From assembly GCF_030936135.1 (NCBI RefSeq), contig NC_082606.1, positions 4,659,255-4,723,254 of the forward strand: a stretch of 64,000 bases of DNA, written 5' to 3'. Shown piece by piece: positions 42,601-56,500 of this stretch (within the stretch, counting starts at the first letter, position 1; every line of letters starts with the position of its first letter). The notes under the pieces are model-generated. The model had not been told where the DNA came from and ran no database searches. It was given only the letters and a program-made list of their open reading frames with translations. The DNA is from Gavia stellata (taxonomy: Eukaryota > Chordata > Aves > Gaviiformes > Gaviidae). Both the position numbers and the translations under genes were made by a program.

Positions 42601-43754
42601 ACCTTTGAGCTGGGGAAAAAAGTGTTAGACACTGTTGTACAAGAAATAAGATCTGCTCAGTAACTCTGGATAAAATTAGCAAAAGCATACCACAGAACAT
42701 AAACTCATTCAGTTGAATATAGTATTCAAAAATGCATTGATTTATCACCCATATCAGTGGTAGGAGTCACGGGAGTGTTTTTTATCTTGACTAAAAGAAA
42801 ACCACAGCAGAACTAGTGAAATACAAGAAAAAATTATACAGAATTTCAAACTTCAGGGAGCTTTGTCCAATAAAATAAAAAAATATGTATATCAAAGTCA
42901 TGCCAGTGTAGTCAAATTAATTTGGCATTTGAACTGTCAAAAAATTAATATATTGTGATGACGTAATTATGCAGGGGGGTATGTTTGTTTTTTTAAAGGA
43001 ATGGCAGAAACATACCATTTAAAAATTTGAACAGTGCATCTGCTAGTTCGCAATTCAACTAGCTTAGTGTCTGGTTATAAATTGAAAGCACGTGTAGTAA
43101 AGCTAATATAGTCCTCTTGAAAGTTTTGATATTTAAGACAATGTTTATCAAGAGCAAAAAAATCTTAAAGCAAAATCTCGACAATTTATAGGCAAGTTAT
43201 TGCAGTTTTGTTCTCCAAATTAATCTCTACGTAAACTGTAAGCGGTATTATGAAGCTTTTCAACAACGAGGAGCACAGAAATCGCATCTTGAAACTGAAG
43301 ACTCAGTGGCACAGATCAGAAGCTATCAATGCTTAGTGAAGCGTCAAACAAGCACTTTTGCAGAATCTGTGCATCTTCTGTTAGTATTAAATACGGAACG
43401 GGGTTTTTACCATCAATGCGCTGACAATTAAATTTATAGATGTTGCAATGGTGTACGAGCCAGATTTGTTCAGTATTCTGGGATCTTCGGCAGGTAATTT
43501 GATGCTTGTTTGGAAGAGCTGTAAGCTAACAGCATATTAGAAAGCATTAAAAGGCAGCATGGCTACCTCAACTATTTAACATTTGACAAGTATAACAATT
43601 AGACACAGGTCGTATTTAAAGCAGAGGAATTTAAATAGTCCTAATAAATGTTTTTAAAGATTTTTCAAGGTTAAAATACTAAGGGGAAGTACTTTGTCTA
43701 ATGCTATTGCAGACAGTGCACTAAAAACTGAGGTCAAATGACAAAATGCATCCC

Positions 43755-43796
43755 CTGAAGTAGATACGACAAACGTATCTGAAGTAGATACGACAA
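43755..43796. repeat. 24-bp tandem duplication with hairpin, probable IREB2 3' UTR
   Basis: CTGAAGTAGATACGACAA occurs at 43755-43772 and again at 43779-43796, a 24-bp period. Across the boundary AGATACG-ACAAA-CGTATCT forms a 7-bp stem with a 5-nt loop. The strand of transcription would be minus if the long IREB2 3' UTR is used. Confidence 0.8.
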
Positions 43797-44261
43797 TCAA
43801 AGGACGCTGCAGCTTGCCAAAAAGCTGGGGTGCTACACTTAACCTGCATGAACAAAATAATTGCGAGCATTTTTTTAAATGCAGAGATGTTTCCCATACT
43901 TCTAAGCACACAATATTTCATAGCATGAGCAGTTTTCAATCTGGATCCAGATGAAATATCATCCCATAAAAAAGGTAAGGAAGTCATGATCTGTGACAGA
44001 GGATACCACGGGCCTCATGTGGACTGCTTTTTGTTCAGCCCATAACCTCAAGAGCAAGAAATTCAAAACTGAGTATCTGTTTTAAGCTCTGAATGCAAAA
44101 AGAAAATTCTGTTTGGCCTTTAACATGCCATACCATCTGCTACCCTTAAACCAACAAACAGCAGTATACAGGTTTCCATTCAGTTTTTGCACCTGTAAAC
44201 AACTGCAGAAAATCTGACTACATAATAATCTTCAGCACAATCAGTTTCAGATTTCGCATAG

Positions 44262-44267
44262 TTTATT
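44262..44267 (-). terminator. Proximal polyadenylation signal of IREB2
   Basis: AATAAA on the minus strand about 280 nt after the IREB2 stop codon. A distal candidate of the same sequence is at 41319-41324. Confidence 0.5.
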
Positions 44268-44543
44268 TACAAAACGGTCTGATAAAACATCCCCTCCATA
44301 CTTACAGCTCTCTGCCACAATACACGTTGATTTTAGCAATGTTTAATAGCACCATTAGAATATTATTTAAAATCAGGAAGGATCTTTTTGCAGTTACAAT
44401 GATTCACAATCTTTTACATCCATGGACGAAGTAACTTTGAGCACACTAGGACTGTTTGCAGTTCCACAGTACAGATTCCTGGGTTCACACAAGGCATTTT
44501 CAGAATTCCCAGTTATGCAAGGTACCCATATAGTCAGTAGCTA

Positions 44544-47500
44544 CTATAAGAATCTTCGAGCCACAAAGTTTAGACTTCCACCATATTTGTATAAAGTTAT
44601 CTCCATATCGTTTTCAAACAAGGCAATCGCGCTGAATACTTTTCCAGTGCTTGTCTTCAAAACAAAAGCAAAAAAGAGACACCAATTAAGAGTTTGGCTT
44701 TCACTTCCCCTTGCTTATTCTCAGTTAACATTCTAACCCCCCGTTTTGCTGAATGCAAGCAAATTCAACCTGCTTATCTGCCACGGCAGATCCGAGACAC
44801 TGCTGAGAACAGAATGAAGGCTTACTTTACTGCACAGTTTAGATCCAGCTGGGAGCATGCTATGTACCTACAGATAACAAAGAAAAAGCCACTTCCCTAA
44901 GATGGCACAAAGTATGTTATTACGGGCATACAGTTCCTCTGCACAGAATGGAGAGCTGAAGCCTCTCTCAAATAGTCACACCCTTGCCTTTACAAGAGCC
45001 TGAACGAGAGACGAGACTCAATGCTACCCTGATACAGTGCCCACGAGTGGGGAACCAATGCCCGAAAGAACAATCAAGAATTTCAGGTTGCATAAAAAGT
45101 TATGTAAAAAGAACATGTGTATATGTACTTGGCGAAATTCAATAGCCATGACAAACTTCAGGTGAGACTACAGAATTAAGTTTTGTTTTTCCTGCTTTCA
45201 ATCATCAGGATTAACTTTTCTGTGCATCAGGACGTTCAACAGAGAAATCTAAAAAAATATTGCAAAGATACCTTAATATCCAAAGTCATTCCGGGTGACA
45301 GCTCTGGAGGGAACAATATAGAAAATTGCTCTCTGCCAGTGAGACCCAAAGTACTTGGATTTTCCCCAGGAAGAAACTGAAGTGGAACTATACCAATTCC
45401 AATCAGCTGACTTCTATGAACCTTCTCGTAGCTTTCAGCTAGGACAGCTTTCACACCCTGCAAAAATACGAGTGATTTTGTATTTCAGTACAGTAGCCAG
45501 AGGAAAATGCAAAAGTAAGCTTCAAACACACATTATGCCCAAAATCTTGCAATTCAAACTGAAGGCTAAAGAGAGTGCTTTGTAAGAGTCCTGTAAGTAA
45601 GTAGGAACATCTTTTAGCTTTACAGCTAGATGAAAACAAACAAGCCAGAGTAGGCCCACACAGTAAGAAATGGAGTTTTCTAACAGACAGTGACCATGCG
45701 GTAGTTAGCAGGCAGAAAATCCCAGGCCAAATGTAGTTGCTTCCATTACTCCTCATGAATAAAAGCCTGACTCAGAATGTATTCTGAATATTAGTGGAGA
45801 TCAGTCTGCAACAGATAGATACTTAATACCCCACAGAGACCAAACAGTGGCCAGCACTAGTTCAATGTCTAATTTATCTCCAAGTCTGGAGTCTAAGATG
45901 GTAAGTTATGTAATTAGGAAATTCAGATTTATCCTGACTAGTGATTCTCTTCTACGTAGATTCTAGCAAAGACATTATTGAGAAGTCTTTAAAAACAAAA
46001 TATGGTATTACATTGAAGGCTGAGGACAGTTTCTAAACACATTCATGCCCAAAACTAAACAGCATGGTTTAGGTATTTCCGGAAAAAACAAAAACACACC
46101 CCAAAACCAAACAAACCAGCAGTACCAGTAAGAAAGGCCCTTTTGCAGCCCAGTCTCTCGAGCTACCCAGTCCATACTTCTTTCCTGCTAGAATAATTAC
46201 AGGGATGCCTTCTTTCTGGTACAACTCCGCTGCTTCAAACACATCTAGCTGTGGAATAACAAAGTGAAATAGTTTGAGTGAGTTCTAAATCTGCATCACA
46301 ATTTCAGAGTAGCTATGCAAACAAATACATTCTTACCGTTTGTCCTGATGGGAAGTGAATTGTTTTAGGAGCTGGTTTTCCTATGAACTTATTCAGAAGC
46401 TTGATATTTGCAAAGGTACCTCTTGTCATCACAGCATCATTACCTCTTCGAGCTCCGTAAGAGTTGAATTCACGAGGTGTGAGTCTAGAATAAAAAAGAA
46501 TATTTAAAAGGGAATCAGTTATTTTAAAGATTATCTAGTTTAAAACAATATTATGATTTTTATAATAATTATTGCAGCATCTTTTAAGTTTTCAGTGCAA
46601 GATGTAAAGAACTATTCACCCAAAAGATGTAATTATTATAAATCATGAACAAAATGTGTAAATCAGTGATAGGTTATTCATGAGGAAAGCTACAGTTTTA
46701 AATTAATTTTCTATGACTTCATTATAAAGTGCTATGAGCATTATGGTACTTACAGAAGAACTATGGGGAGACAGTTCTAGGGAACAAGCCTATTTACTAA
46801 TCCTCTTACCTCCACCAGCATATTTATTAACAAGCATTGTACCAAAACGAGAGCTTTACTCACAAATCAAATGACCATCCTGGGTTAAAGGCCCATTAAT
46901 TATTTCTTTCTCATAATACTACTCATCAAGACTGAATGCAGTAGTTAGAAAGAAGAGTCCACACCACAGGCTATTATTTTGTCATATTTCACTGATACTG
47001 TAATAATAATAAACCTTTGCAATGTAACACAACATGATTTCCAAAATATCCAACAGAGGTGTGACACTGCGTAGTTCAGCACTGCATCGCATTCTGTGTC
47101 TTTTCAGAATTTCAGCGGAGGTGAAAGGCACCCACTACTGCTGCTGCAGGATGCTCACTGATGCAGAGGAAAGTTAGAGCACCCATCCCATTCATTTATA
47201 AAACTAGGCTTATTTTTTTAAACTACATATGTTTTTAGAGCTTCTGATCTGTTCTGCACATCTGACTGTTCTTGAGGCCACTGACAGTAACCATGACTAA
47301 CCTCATATTAACAGAAGATCAGTCACTTGATTTGTTAATTAGCAACTTAGTAAATGATTTTTGCTTTGGCACCCATTTGGCAGCGGACGTTAACTGTAAC
47401 AACAGCTGTGAGAATCGGTTCTTTAAGAGTATGTCCCAGCTATTTACTGGAACCTTAGACAGAGACTGCAAGACAGGTGATTGCTGGGATTGCCAAGACA

Positions 47501-50500
47501 GGTGATTACTTATAAATGCCAGTAACAGTTACTACTTTGCTTATCCATGTATGATCTCCACTTTATGCAGACAGGCACTCTTAAAGGAAAGCAACAGTGC
47601 TGATCAATTATTTGGCACATGAAGCAGTCCTCCGATACAATTAGAGCTGGTTAATATGACAAGTCCTTACCCTTTGTTGGTCAAGTACTTGGCAGCAGCG
47701 CTACTCCTTGCAATGCTTCCAGCAGGGGATATGTGATCTGTAGTTACAGAATCTCCCAAATAGAGCAAGACATGGGCATTTTCAATGGGTTGTGGTGAAA
47801 CCGGTTCTTTGGCCTCAAAGGGAAGGGGCGGAGGGAACAACAACAGCAAAAAAAAAAAAAAAGAAACATTTTTCTTCCAAGATTCTTAGAGACCTAAAAC
47901 ATATCTGCATATGTATATGAAGGCACACTGATGTACAGGCGCCATTCATTCCAGAGATACAAATAGTATTTAAAAGACTGAGAAATACTTGTGATAATCA
48001 ACTTTGTTACTTAAACATCAAAGCTTTACTGGAATAGCTATTCCTTTACTTAAACGTAATGCATATGATCTGGTGGATAGATCCAATGTACTTACAAGTT
48101 TATCAAAAAAGGAAGGACATCTGATATAAGTAGATTTTAAATCCCAGGGAAATAAAGTTGACTCAGGTGCTTCCAGTAAATTCCATCGTTTGTTTCCTTT
48201 CTACAAAAAACAAAGTTAACCAAAAGAACAGAAAAATTGGTTTACAGTCCGTTTACATTCTGAAACCAAAGACTTACTGGTGATTTTCGTTTTGATTTCT
48301 ATTATATACTACAAGTTACCTTATTGGACATTACTTAAGAATCACTATTTAATACAAATACCCATCTCAGTTAAGTCCTCCTTTACAGTAATGGAAATAA
48401 CTGACAAACCAATCATATTCAACTGGAAGATATTCTAAAGCTACCATGAAATGCAATCTTTAAGTTACGTAGAACAAAAGACCATTCTTACCTCCATTTT
48501 TTCTTTCAATTCCTTAAACATGGATGATATCACACACTCTTCCTCCACTGTGTGAAGTTCTCCTCGGGTGGGCCAAATATCTCGTAAGTAAATACTTTTG
48601 CCATTAAAGCCAGTGCCTGAGTAAGATTTTAAACAGAATAGTAATTTTTAAAAATAAAGTATTACACTTTATATTTATATTAGAATATAAATATGGATAT
48701 ATTCAGGTCTTCAGAGATGGTACCAGATATGCAAAGAATTTCATCAGTTAAGGGGATGCTTTGCTTTAGCTACGAGCAACACCAAATATGACCGTGCCTT
48801 CTCTTCAAATATACTGGGTTTGCATGCTGAAACGCATTTGAAAAAACCTCTTCCATGTACGCATTATGTGTGGAAAGATAAGACGTAAGGAAATACTTAC
48901 CCAAAGGCTCAGTTTCAAAGTCTATTCTAACAGTGCCTGCAATGGCATAAGCAACTACTAGTGGTGGAGAAGCAAGGTAGTTGGCACGCACACAGTCACA
49001 GAGACGTCCTTCAAAGTTCTTTGTTCCAGACAATACTCCACAGGCAATTATATCACCCTGAAAGGCAGACCCATATATATTTTTCTAGGACTCTGTGGTA
49101 CTTCAACAGCTTGTGCTATTTTTTGTTGACTAAGTCAGATGTGCTTTTAGCATTCCACTTCAAATACACTTCAATTTAAGGGCATTTTGTTCTCTCCTGC
49201 TACCCTTCCTCCTTCTCCTGCCTTTCACTCTTGACCCTCTGATGTGTTCTCCAGTCACTTCAGTGAACTCCTCTCCTGCCTTTTATTTCTTGTATTTTTC
49301 TTCTGCTTCACAGGAGAAAAATGCTGCGGCTGTTCAGACACTGCTGGTTAAAAAAATCACTCACACACATAGCTCTTTAAAACCCTCCTCTTCATTTATG
49401 ACACAGAATCTACACATTGTATCCTCCATAAGATTAGAGCCTATGTATTTATCTTGTAATTTACATCTGTATGCTACAAATACTATTATGTTTATTTTAC
49501 ATAGCAATTAATTACCATGATCTCCCTCTGACATGCAGATGTGCAAAAACATCATGCAAAGTCCAAACCAACAAGAAAGCATATTTTGCACCGATTACTA
49601 CATTTCTTGATCGCTTAACTGGGTGAGAGTTATATTTCTGTATTCAACACGCCTTAGGGCTTTACCTGTTTTATTGCATTCCTGATGGCTTCTGGCAAGG
49701 GGGCAGTGTTTCCAACACACGTTGAACACCCGTAACCAACAACCTCAAACCTACATTGGAAAAAACCAATCAAGTAGCACATTAAACGCTCACAAGCAAT
49801 TGTTAGCAAAACAGCTTTTTCTTTTATTAGCAACCACTAAGATTTTTTTTTTTTCCTTTGACAGCTAGACTTTCTAGGATGTGAACAGCAGACACTACAT
49901 CTCACTGATGCAAGCAGGAAAATACAAGGTAACATTTTTGTAATTGATCAAAATAAGTAAAAAAAAAATCTCAAGATTTTGTTAGTTCCACAAGTAATGG
50001 CAAAGCAAAGGCAGTAACAATCCTCACAGAGCACAGCTGAATTATGAGCACAATCTAATTGTTATTGCTAGAGAGCAACCAAAAACATGCTACACAACCC
50101 ACGACAGCAGCAAAGTTACGAAAAGACTAACACAGACTGTCCTGACAAATTTACATCCAGCTTCCACTTTTAAAATGTATAAACAAGTGCATCCTGTCTT
50201 CTAAGACACTTACAATGAAGTACATCGCTACTGAAAAAACAGAGCTCAGATGAGGTAGTGATCTACACATTGTAAGGGGGGAATAAACCGGAGTAAACCA
50301 CAACTTTAAATTGGCAAGTAGTAAAAATGACAATCTAGTAAGTTAAGAACTAGCCAACCCAAAACGAACAGCAACCATATTTATCAACCTGTATAAAACC
50401 CCCGAGTACTGTTTTCCTAAAATGACAAATGAAGTAGGAGTCACAACTTACCCAAGCTTACTGAGGTATGGTAATACTCCACTTGAACTGAGGTAATGTG

Positions 50501-53500
50501 TAACCATTCCACTGCCCGGTGACAAACTTGTTCTTATGTAGGGCTTAACCACTAGGCCAGCTTCAACAGCTTTTTTGGCCAGGAGTCCTACCAAAAAAAA
50601 GAGACAGCTTGTGTTTTCTACATCCCTTAAAAGAACATCTATATGATGTTACCTTAGTTAAATTAAGCATAAAAAAAATCCACAGAGGATGAGTAGACCT
50701 TAAGTTTATTAAATTATTAAAGCAATTACTTGCCTGAATAAAGTTTCTTAACTCATAACAATACCATTCAGGTTTTTGTTCCCATTCCAATAATGTACAT
50801 GTCCATTTTCTATAAGAAAAATCTATTCCCCATATTCTAGCTGATAGTGCAAATTCATTTATTATTCTTCTGATACAGGCCACAGAGCCTCAAAGGGAAG
50901 CTTCCTTTGGCCACAGAGGACCTCAAAACAAGAGAGCAAGGTCTGAGAGAGGATTAATTGTTCTGGGAAAATTGCAGCTTGCAAAGGTGCAGCACATACT
51001 CCATCAGCAGTGGCTAAAGCCCAGAACAATTGTTCAGCAGTATGGATTTTCTTTCCAGACTCTGCAGCTAACTATAATTCAAGCTACCATCATCCAGGAT
51101 GGAGTCAGAGCTAAAGCCCACCTCCTGCATCAATTGTGTCGCTACGTGCATCCATCTGAAAAGAGCCCTAAAACTGGATACCTGCTGAAATACTACCAAA
51201 TGTAAGTATTTTCTAATTACCATCATTAATACTGCTTTATGACACAGATTTTGCGATTGTATTATTGAAAAGTAACTTTCATTATATAACCTCCACAACA
51301 TACAACAAGTTTAAGGCTGAAAGTTTACAGTTTCCAACCTTTAGGTCAAGTCGTTAACAAAGAACCTACAAAAGTCAAGGTAAAGGCTGTGTAAACATGG
51401 GAGCACCATTAAGATCAAGTTAGTTGTCACTAGTCACAACATACCTGCAGCAAGCATGACAGATGGATTACAATTATTTGTACAGCTGATTACTGCAGCA
51501 ATGACAATGCAGCCATGAGATAGCTTGTATTCGTTTCCTTCATACTGAACCGGTACAATGTCATTCTGTTTCTCAACTGCAATCTGAAACCCTTTAACAC
51601 CAGACTAGACAACAAAAATACATGTTAGCAGTTGTTATAGTACAGAAAGTATGACTTTACAGCAAGACCAAGGGAACCCTCATTTTAAAATAATACTCAG
51701 CTGTCCCGTTAGAAACCCTTAAACAAATTTTAAAAGCAGCCCTCAGTTTCATGCCTCTCCCCACATAGACAGTCATCTCATCCTTTTTCCTTCATAATTG
51801 CTTTAACTTTGCAACAATTGTGAAGTCAAAAAGCACGGCTGATCCCACGCTCATTTCCTGCATATATGAAAGAACAATCTCTTACAAGTACATGTCTAAT
51901 TCTATACAACACTTGTTCCTGAATTAGAAGCATACTCAAGATTTTCATTGGAAGAGGATTGTAACTAAAAGCAGACTAGGTCCATTAACATTTCACACCC
52001 ACCATTCTGTGAGCCATGATCAGTTACGATTTCCTTCTCTAGCACGACTGATCATTCTTTATTACACACCTCATTACAAGCCAGAAATGCTAAAACCAAC
52101 AGAAAGAATTTTTACAGAGTGTCTTTAAATGTTTCCAATAGTCCTGCCAGTCTTCAGCTTTAATGATGAACACTAAAAATGAAGATGCATTCCTGCATTA
52201 GCTGCATTCTTAGATACCTATGCATATTGCTAACCAAAAGTATCACCTTCAGAGAAAAACATTTCCTCTGTGAAGTCAAGTTAAGCTGCAAACAAAAAAT
52301 TACTTGCTAAGGTAAGAACCCAAAACACCGGTAAGCTATAAATCTTGAAAGTCTTCCTGCATCTCCTTTGAGTTTTCTTTTCTTATGGTAATTCTGTTTT
52401 GGAAATCAAGTAAAATACATCTGTTTAAACAACTCTGAAAATGAGAAAATGTTTCCCAAGCTTGTGCTATTTCTGACTAATTTTTTCCTCCCTAGCAATC
52501 TGAACTGTGAAAGTAAGGATTTTTGGAAGTTCATGTTCCTGACAAACACACCTATGATTTACGAGCTCCTACCCTCAGGACACTTGTCAAGCAAGAAAAT
52601 AGTATCATTGGATAAGCTGTTTATATAGTAATAAAGAGGGCTCAGTAGGTATGCAAGGAGTAAGTAATGTAATGTTTATTCACATAGATTATAGGAAGTA
52701 CCTTTTGAAGAGTACGTCAGTTGTACAAACCTTTTCATTTAAGCAGGCTTGGAAGTCACTTTTCATGTTATTAACAGCCACTCTGTCTTGGGACCTCTTG
52801 GGGCCGCTGACATACGGAACTATAGAACTTAGACTAATTTGCACTACCTAAAAAAAGAAAAAAAGAAACAAAGGAAAAGCATGCATTGCCAATCCCAGCC
52901 CAACATTACATTGCATATACTCCTGAGACATCCAGGACCTCTTTTGTTTAAAACATGAATGTTCTGAGACATTAAAACTCTGCGCTTCCATTTTCAAGAC
53001 TGCCCACTCATTCAAAGTGTTGTAACGTTATCCCTAACTTTTCTGTAAGACTTACCTGATCGCTCGGGAGCGACAGGAATTCAGTATCTGTTAGTTGACA
53101 TGAACATTTTGTACTTCCCTTCTTTCCCCCACCCTCTCTATTTTGCAAACATACTCTGATTCTCAAAATTGTGAGTTAATAAATGCAACTTCTATTAAAG
53201 CAATGAAAATTAAAGCAGTAGTTATCTATTATGAGAATCAAACATACAGAAACAAGTCATGTCAAGCATACCTGGGAATACTCAGGTTCTCTGGAAGAAC
53301 AATCATCATTTCTAAATAACTTCACAGCTTTAAGATATGCTTCCATGACCTCAAGCTTGGCCTTGTCAAAACCTTAGGAAAGTTATTTCAAACATGAGAA
53401 GAGACACATTAAAAAAAATAAATAAAACAAAATTCTCAGAAATTAGGACTGTTTCAAGCACATCAAATTTATCCTTGAACATCCGAAGTACTTTTTTTTT

Positions 53501-56500
53501 TTCTTCAAAGCACACCACTTCCATACCCCGACCTCTAGGAGCTATTCAGGAATGATACGTGAATTAAAATAGTTTTTAATTTTTTTTTTCTTTTTTAATT
53601 AGCTTAACTTTCCTTCTTATATCAAGGAACAAAGTAAGCTGTTCCAACTGTAGCAGCTGTAACTCAAGTTTACAGATTTGTCCCTGGAGTTCATAAAGCT
53701 TTTCGCCATTAAGATGTACCTGTTTAATACAGATCATGTGCTTAGTTGATCATAGCCAGTATATTGGCTAGTGTTACAAAATGTTTCATTTGCTCTGCAC
53801 TGACCAGACAAAACGTGTTTGTTATTAAATTAAAAATGTTTAATTTGTATTTTAAAAAAGTGACAGATTTCAGTGTCAGAAAGGCTTACTAATGTGAACG
53901 AGCTTTTTTTGATATCTGTTACCCTGTGGCTTTCTCTATTTGCAGTACCTTGATAAGGAATTGACATCCTTCTAGCTTAGCTTGAAGTGTCAGTGAAATA
54001 ATGCTCTTCAAAGGAAAAAAAGTAATTGTGAAAAAAATCAGAAATGTGTTGTGGTTTGTTTTGTGGTTTCACTTTTTTCTAGTAATCATTTTAAATTTTG
54101 ATTTTGTAGGGAATCTACAGGTGGTTAAGGGATTCATTTCATATTGAGAAGACTTATGTTCCAAACACTTCTCAAAATATAAGTGAGAATTTCCTCAATA
54201 CTTTTCTTTTAAGGGTTTACCTATGCTTTCAAAAACAAGGACTCTGGATGTTGAAAAATACCATGATGTCAGTAAATCGTGTATTAGACAAATGAGCCAG
54301 ACTGGACACACACCTCAAGGGCAAGTCAGCCATACACATGCCACCGTTGTACATACAAGAAGTACAGTCTCACTTAAATACATGGGATACACGGAGACAA
54401 AACAGGCCATGAGAAAAGCATCCGTGCCAATGCAGCAGGTAGATAACTCAGACCCAAATGCCACATACTAAGCATCCCACAAAACTGGCAACAGTAAATA
54501 TGTATAGTACAATTTTTGTGGTAGGTATTACGCAGATGCATGCGATTCTACAGGATAGGATAGAAGTTGTAGCCAAGGCATACCCCATGACAGAGCCTGG
54601 TACTGTACAGCAGAACTTTATACACTAAATCCACGTCAGAACTCTGCAGAAACTCACTGTTGAAGAACTATGGAGTTTTAAGCAAAAAAACGTATTGCCA
54701 CATATCAAAACCACTATGACAGTGAATCACTATTTTAATTTCATCTTTACCTGTATGCTTTAAGTGCTTCAGTGTCACATTATCAACAGGGAAAAAGCTC
54801 AGAATAGCACCATATTCAGGACACATATTTGCTATTGTGGTTCGGTCTGCTACAGACAGCTGGGAAACTCCACTCCCAAAAAACTCAACAAATTTTCCAG
54901 CGACATCAGCTTGCCTAAGATGCTGTTTAAAAGAACACACAACAACAACATTTGTTATGTGAGGAGGTACAATGCAAGCAACATTTGTTGCAACACCTCG
55001 CAATTAGCAAGTCATGAACATTTAAAACAAAAAGCTGAAACCTTAAGGCCCGTGTTTGCAAAAAAACCCCCAGCTCCATTAATATACTGGGTTCTAAAAA
55101 TCTACACTGGGAGTTGACATAATAAAACACACCTCCGTCTGCAGTTGAGTTCTTCAGATTTCCTAGTCAAGAACAGATACACACTTCTTAAAGCATCATG
55201 CCAGAAAGAAGAATGTATCTGCAAAGCAATCGCAGCTCTTCGACGCTTTGACGCTAGCTCTTCCCCTACTACAACAGCAACAGTTCGTGCCACCCTGGCA
55301 AAACCCCCTCTTCAGAAAATACTCTCTTCAGTTATACCAGCTTACGTACAGATAGGCCTTGTGTCTTGCAGGAGTATTTTAGAGCAAAAAGGGTGTCCAG
55401 AAAAAGCTTTGGAGCTGGAGAAAAAGCCTAGATGCTGTCAGCAGGAGAAAAATGGAAAACAGGGCTTCTCTCCCCTGCCCCCAACACTGCAGATATACCT
55501 CTTTTTAAAAATTATTTTTTAGTGAAAGAGGGCCTGTAAATAAACCAATATGGAGGGAAAAGAATAAACACCACATTGCTTTGGAGGACTATTAAATAAA
55601 AATGGTTAGAGATTATTTGTATCTTTCTGCACTGCCATGATTAAAGGTATATAAAAAAACTCCCAGCATTTAATTCCATTCTCAAACACCACTGGTAGAA
55701 CTGGCAAGAAACTTGGCTTTGTTTGAAAACTTCCTTACCTTCGTAATGCTTAGAACAATGTCTATGGATGTAGCAAGTGGGCTGGCTGTGCCAGTCAGTT
55801 CACACCCAACCACCTCAGGCAAAGTGAGAGTAACCGGCATCCCCAGCATCACGGCTTCTGTTTCAATCCCCCCAACACCTGGAAGGAGAATATTAGGTTG
55901 CTTTTCATCAGTTTAAGCAATAAACACTAAATATTTTGAGGTCTTAAAATCTAATAAACCCCTTCCTGTTAAGCCTAAAGGCTACAGCAAGAAATGTAGA
56001 AGCTCTCTGTTAAATATTTGTACATGAAAAATAAAATCAAGCCAGACTACTGCTGAAGTTAGACTTCACAGTCAACCAGAAAATATTTTATATCTAAAAT
56101 TAACTTTACAAGAGAAAAGAAACCTTCATGCAAATTTTATACTGCATGTACAAACAGCACTTATTTGAATACCAATTGGGTTTTGGCTATTTTCTCTTTA
56201 AATTACAAAAAGCAGTTTCTCGATGGAAAGAAACGTTAGTTGAGATTACTTTTAGACAAAAAACATTTTGAAGAATAATTCAAGACAGAGTTTGTTATGC
56301 TTCAGATCGAAGCATCCACTGGGAAGAAACCCTTTCCCAGTAATGTTTTAGTACGCCTTTCAAAGTGCTATCAAGTTATTCTTAGCATACTTACCCCAGC
56401 CCAAGATACCCAAGCCATTTACCATGGTTGTATGAGAATCTGTGCCAACCACACTATCTGGATATAGGAAATCTTTAACTTCAAAAACAACTCTTGACAA

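Larger units (their letters stand above)
39661..44543 (-). other. HYKK-IREB2 interval with IREB2 3' UTR
   Basis: Between the HYKK CpG island and the IREB2 stop codon. The right part is the IREB2 3' UTR. Minus-strand AATAAA hexamers lie at 44262-44267 (about 280 nt after the stop), 42302-42307 and 41319-41324, so alternative 3' ends of about 0.3 to 3.2 kb are possible. The left part (39.7-41.3 kb) has no gene I can see. Confidence 0.6.

Noticed and set aside
43755-43796. Iron-responsive element downstream of IREB2
   Set aside because: The hairpin lacks the CAGUGN loop and the bulged C that define an IRE.
50972-51205. 77-codon plus-strand frame in an IREB2 intron
   Set aside because: No similarity to known proteins, no supporting splice or polyadenylation signals, length compatible with chance.
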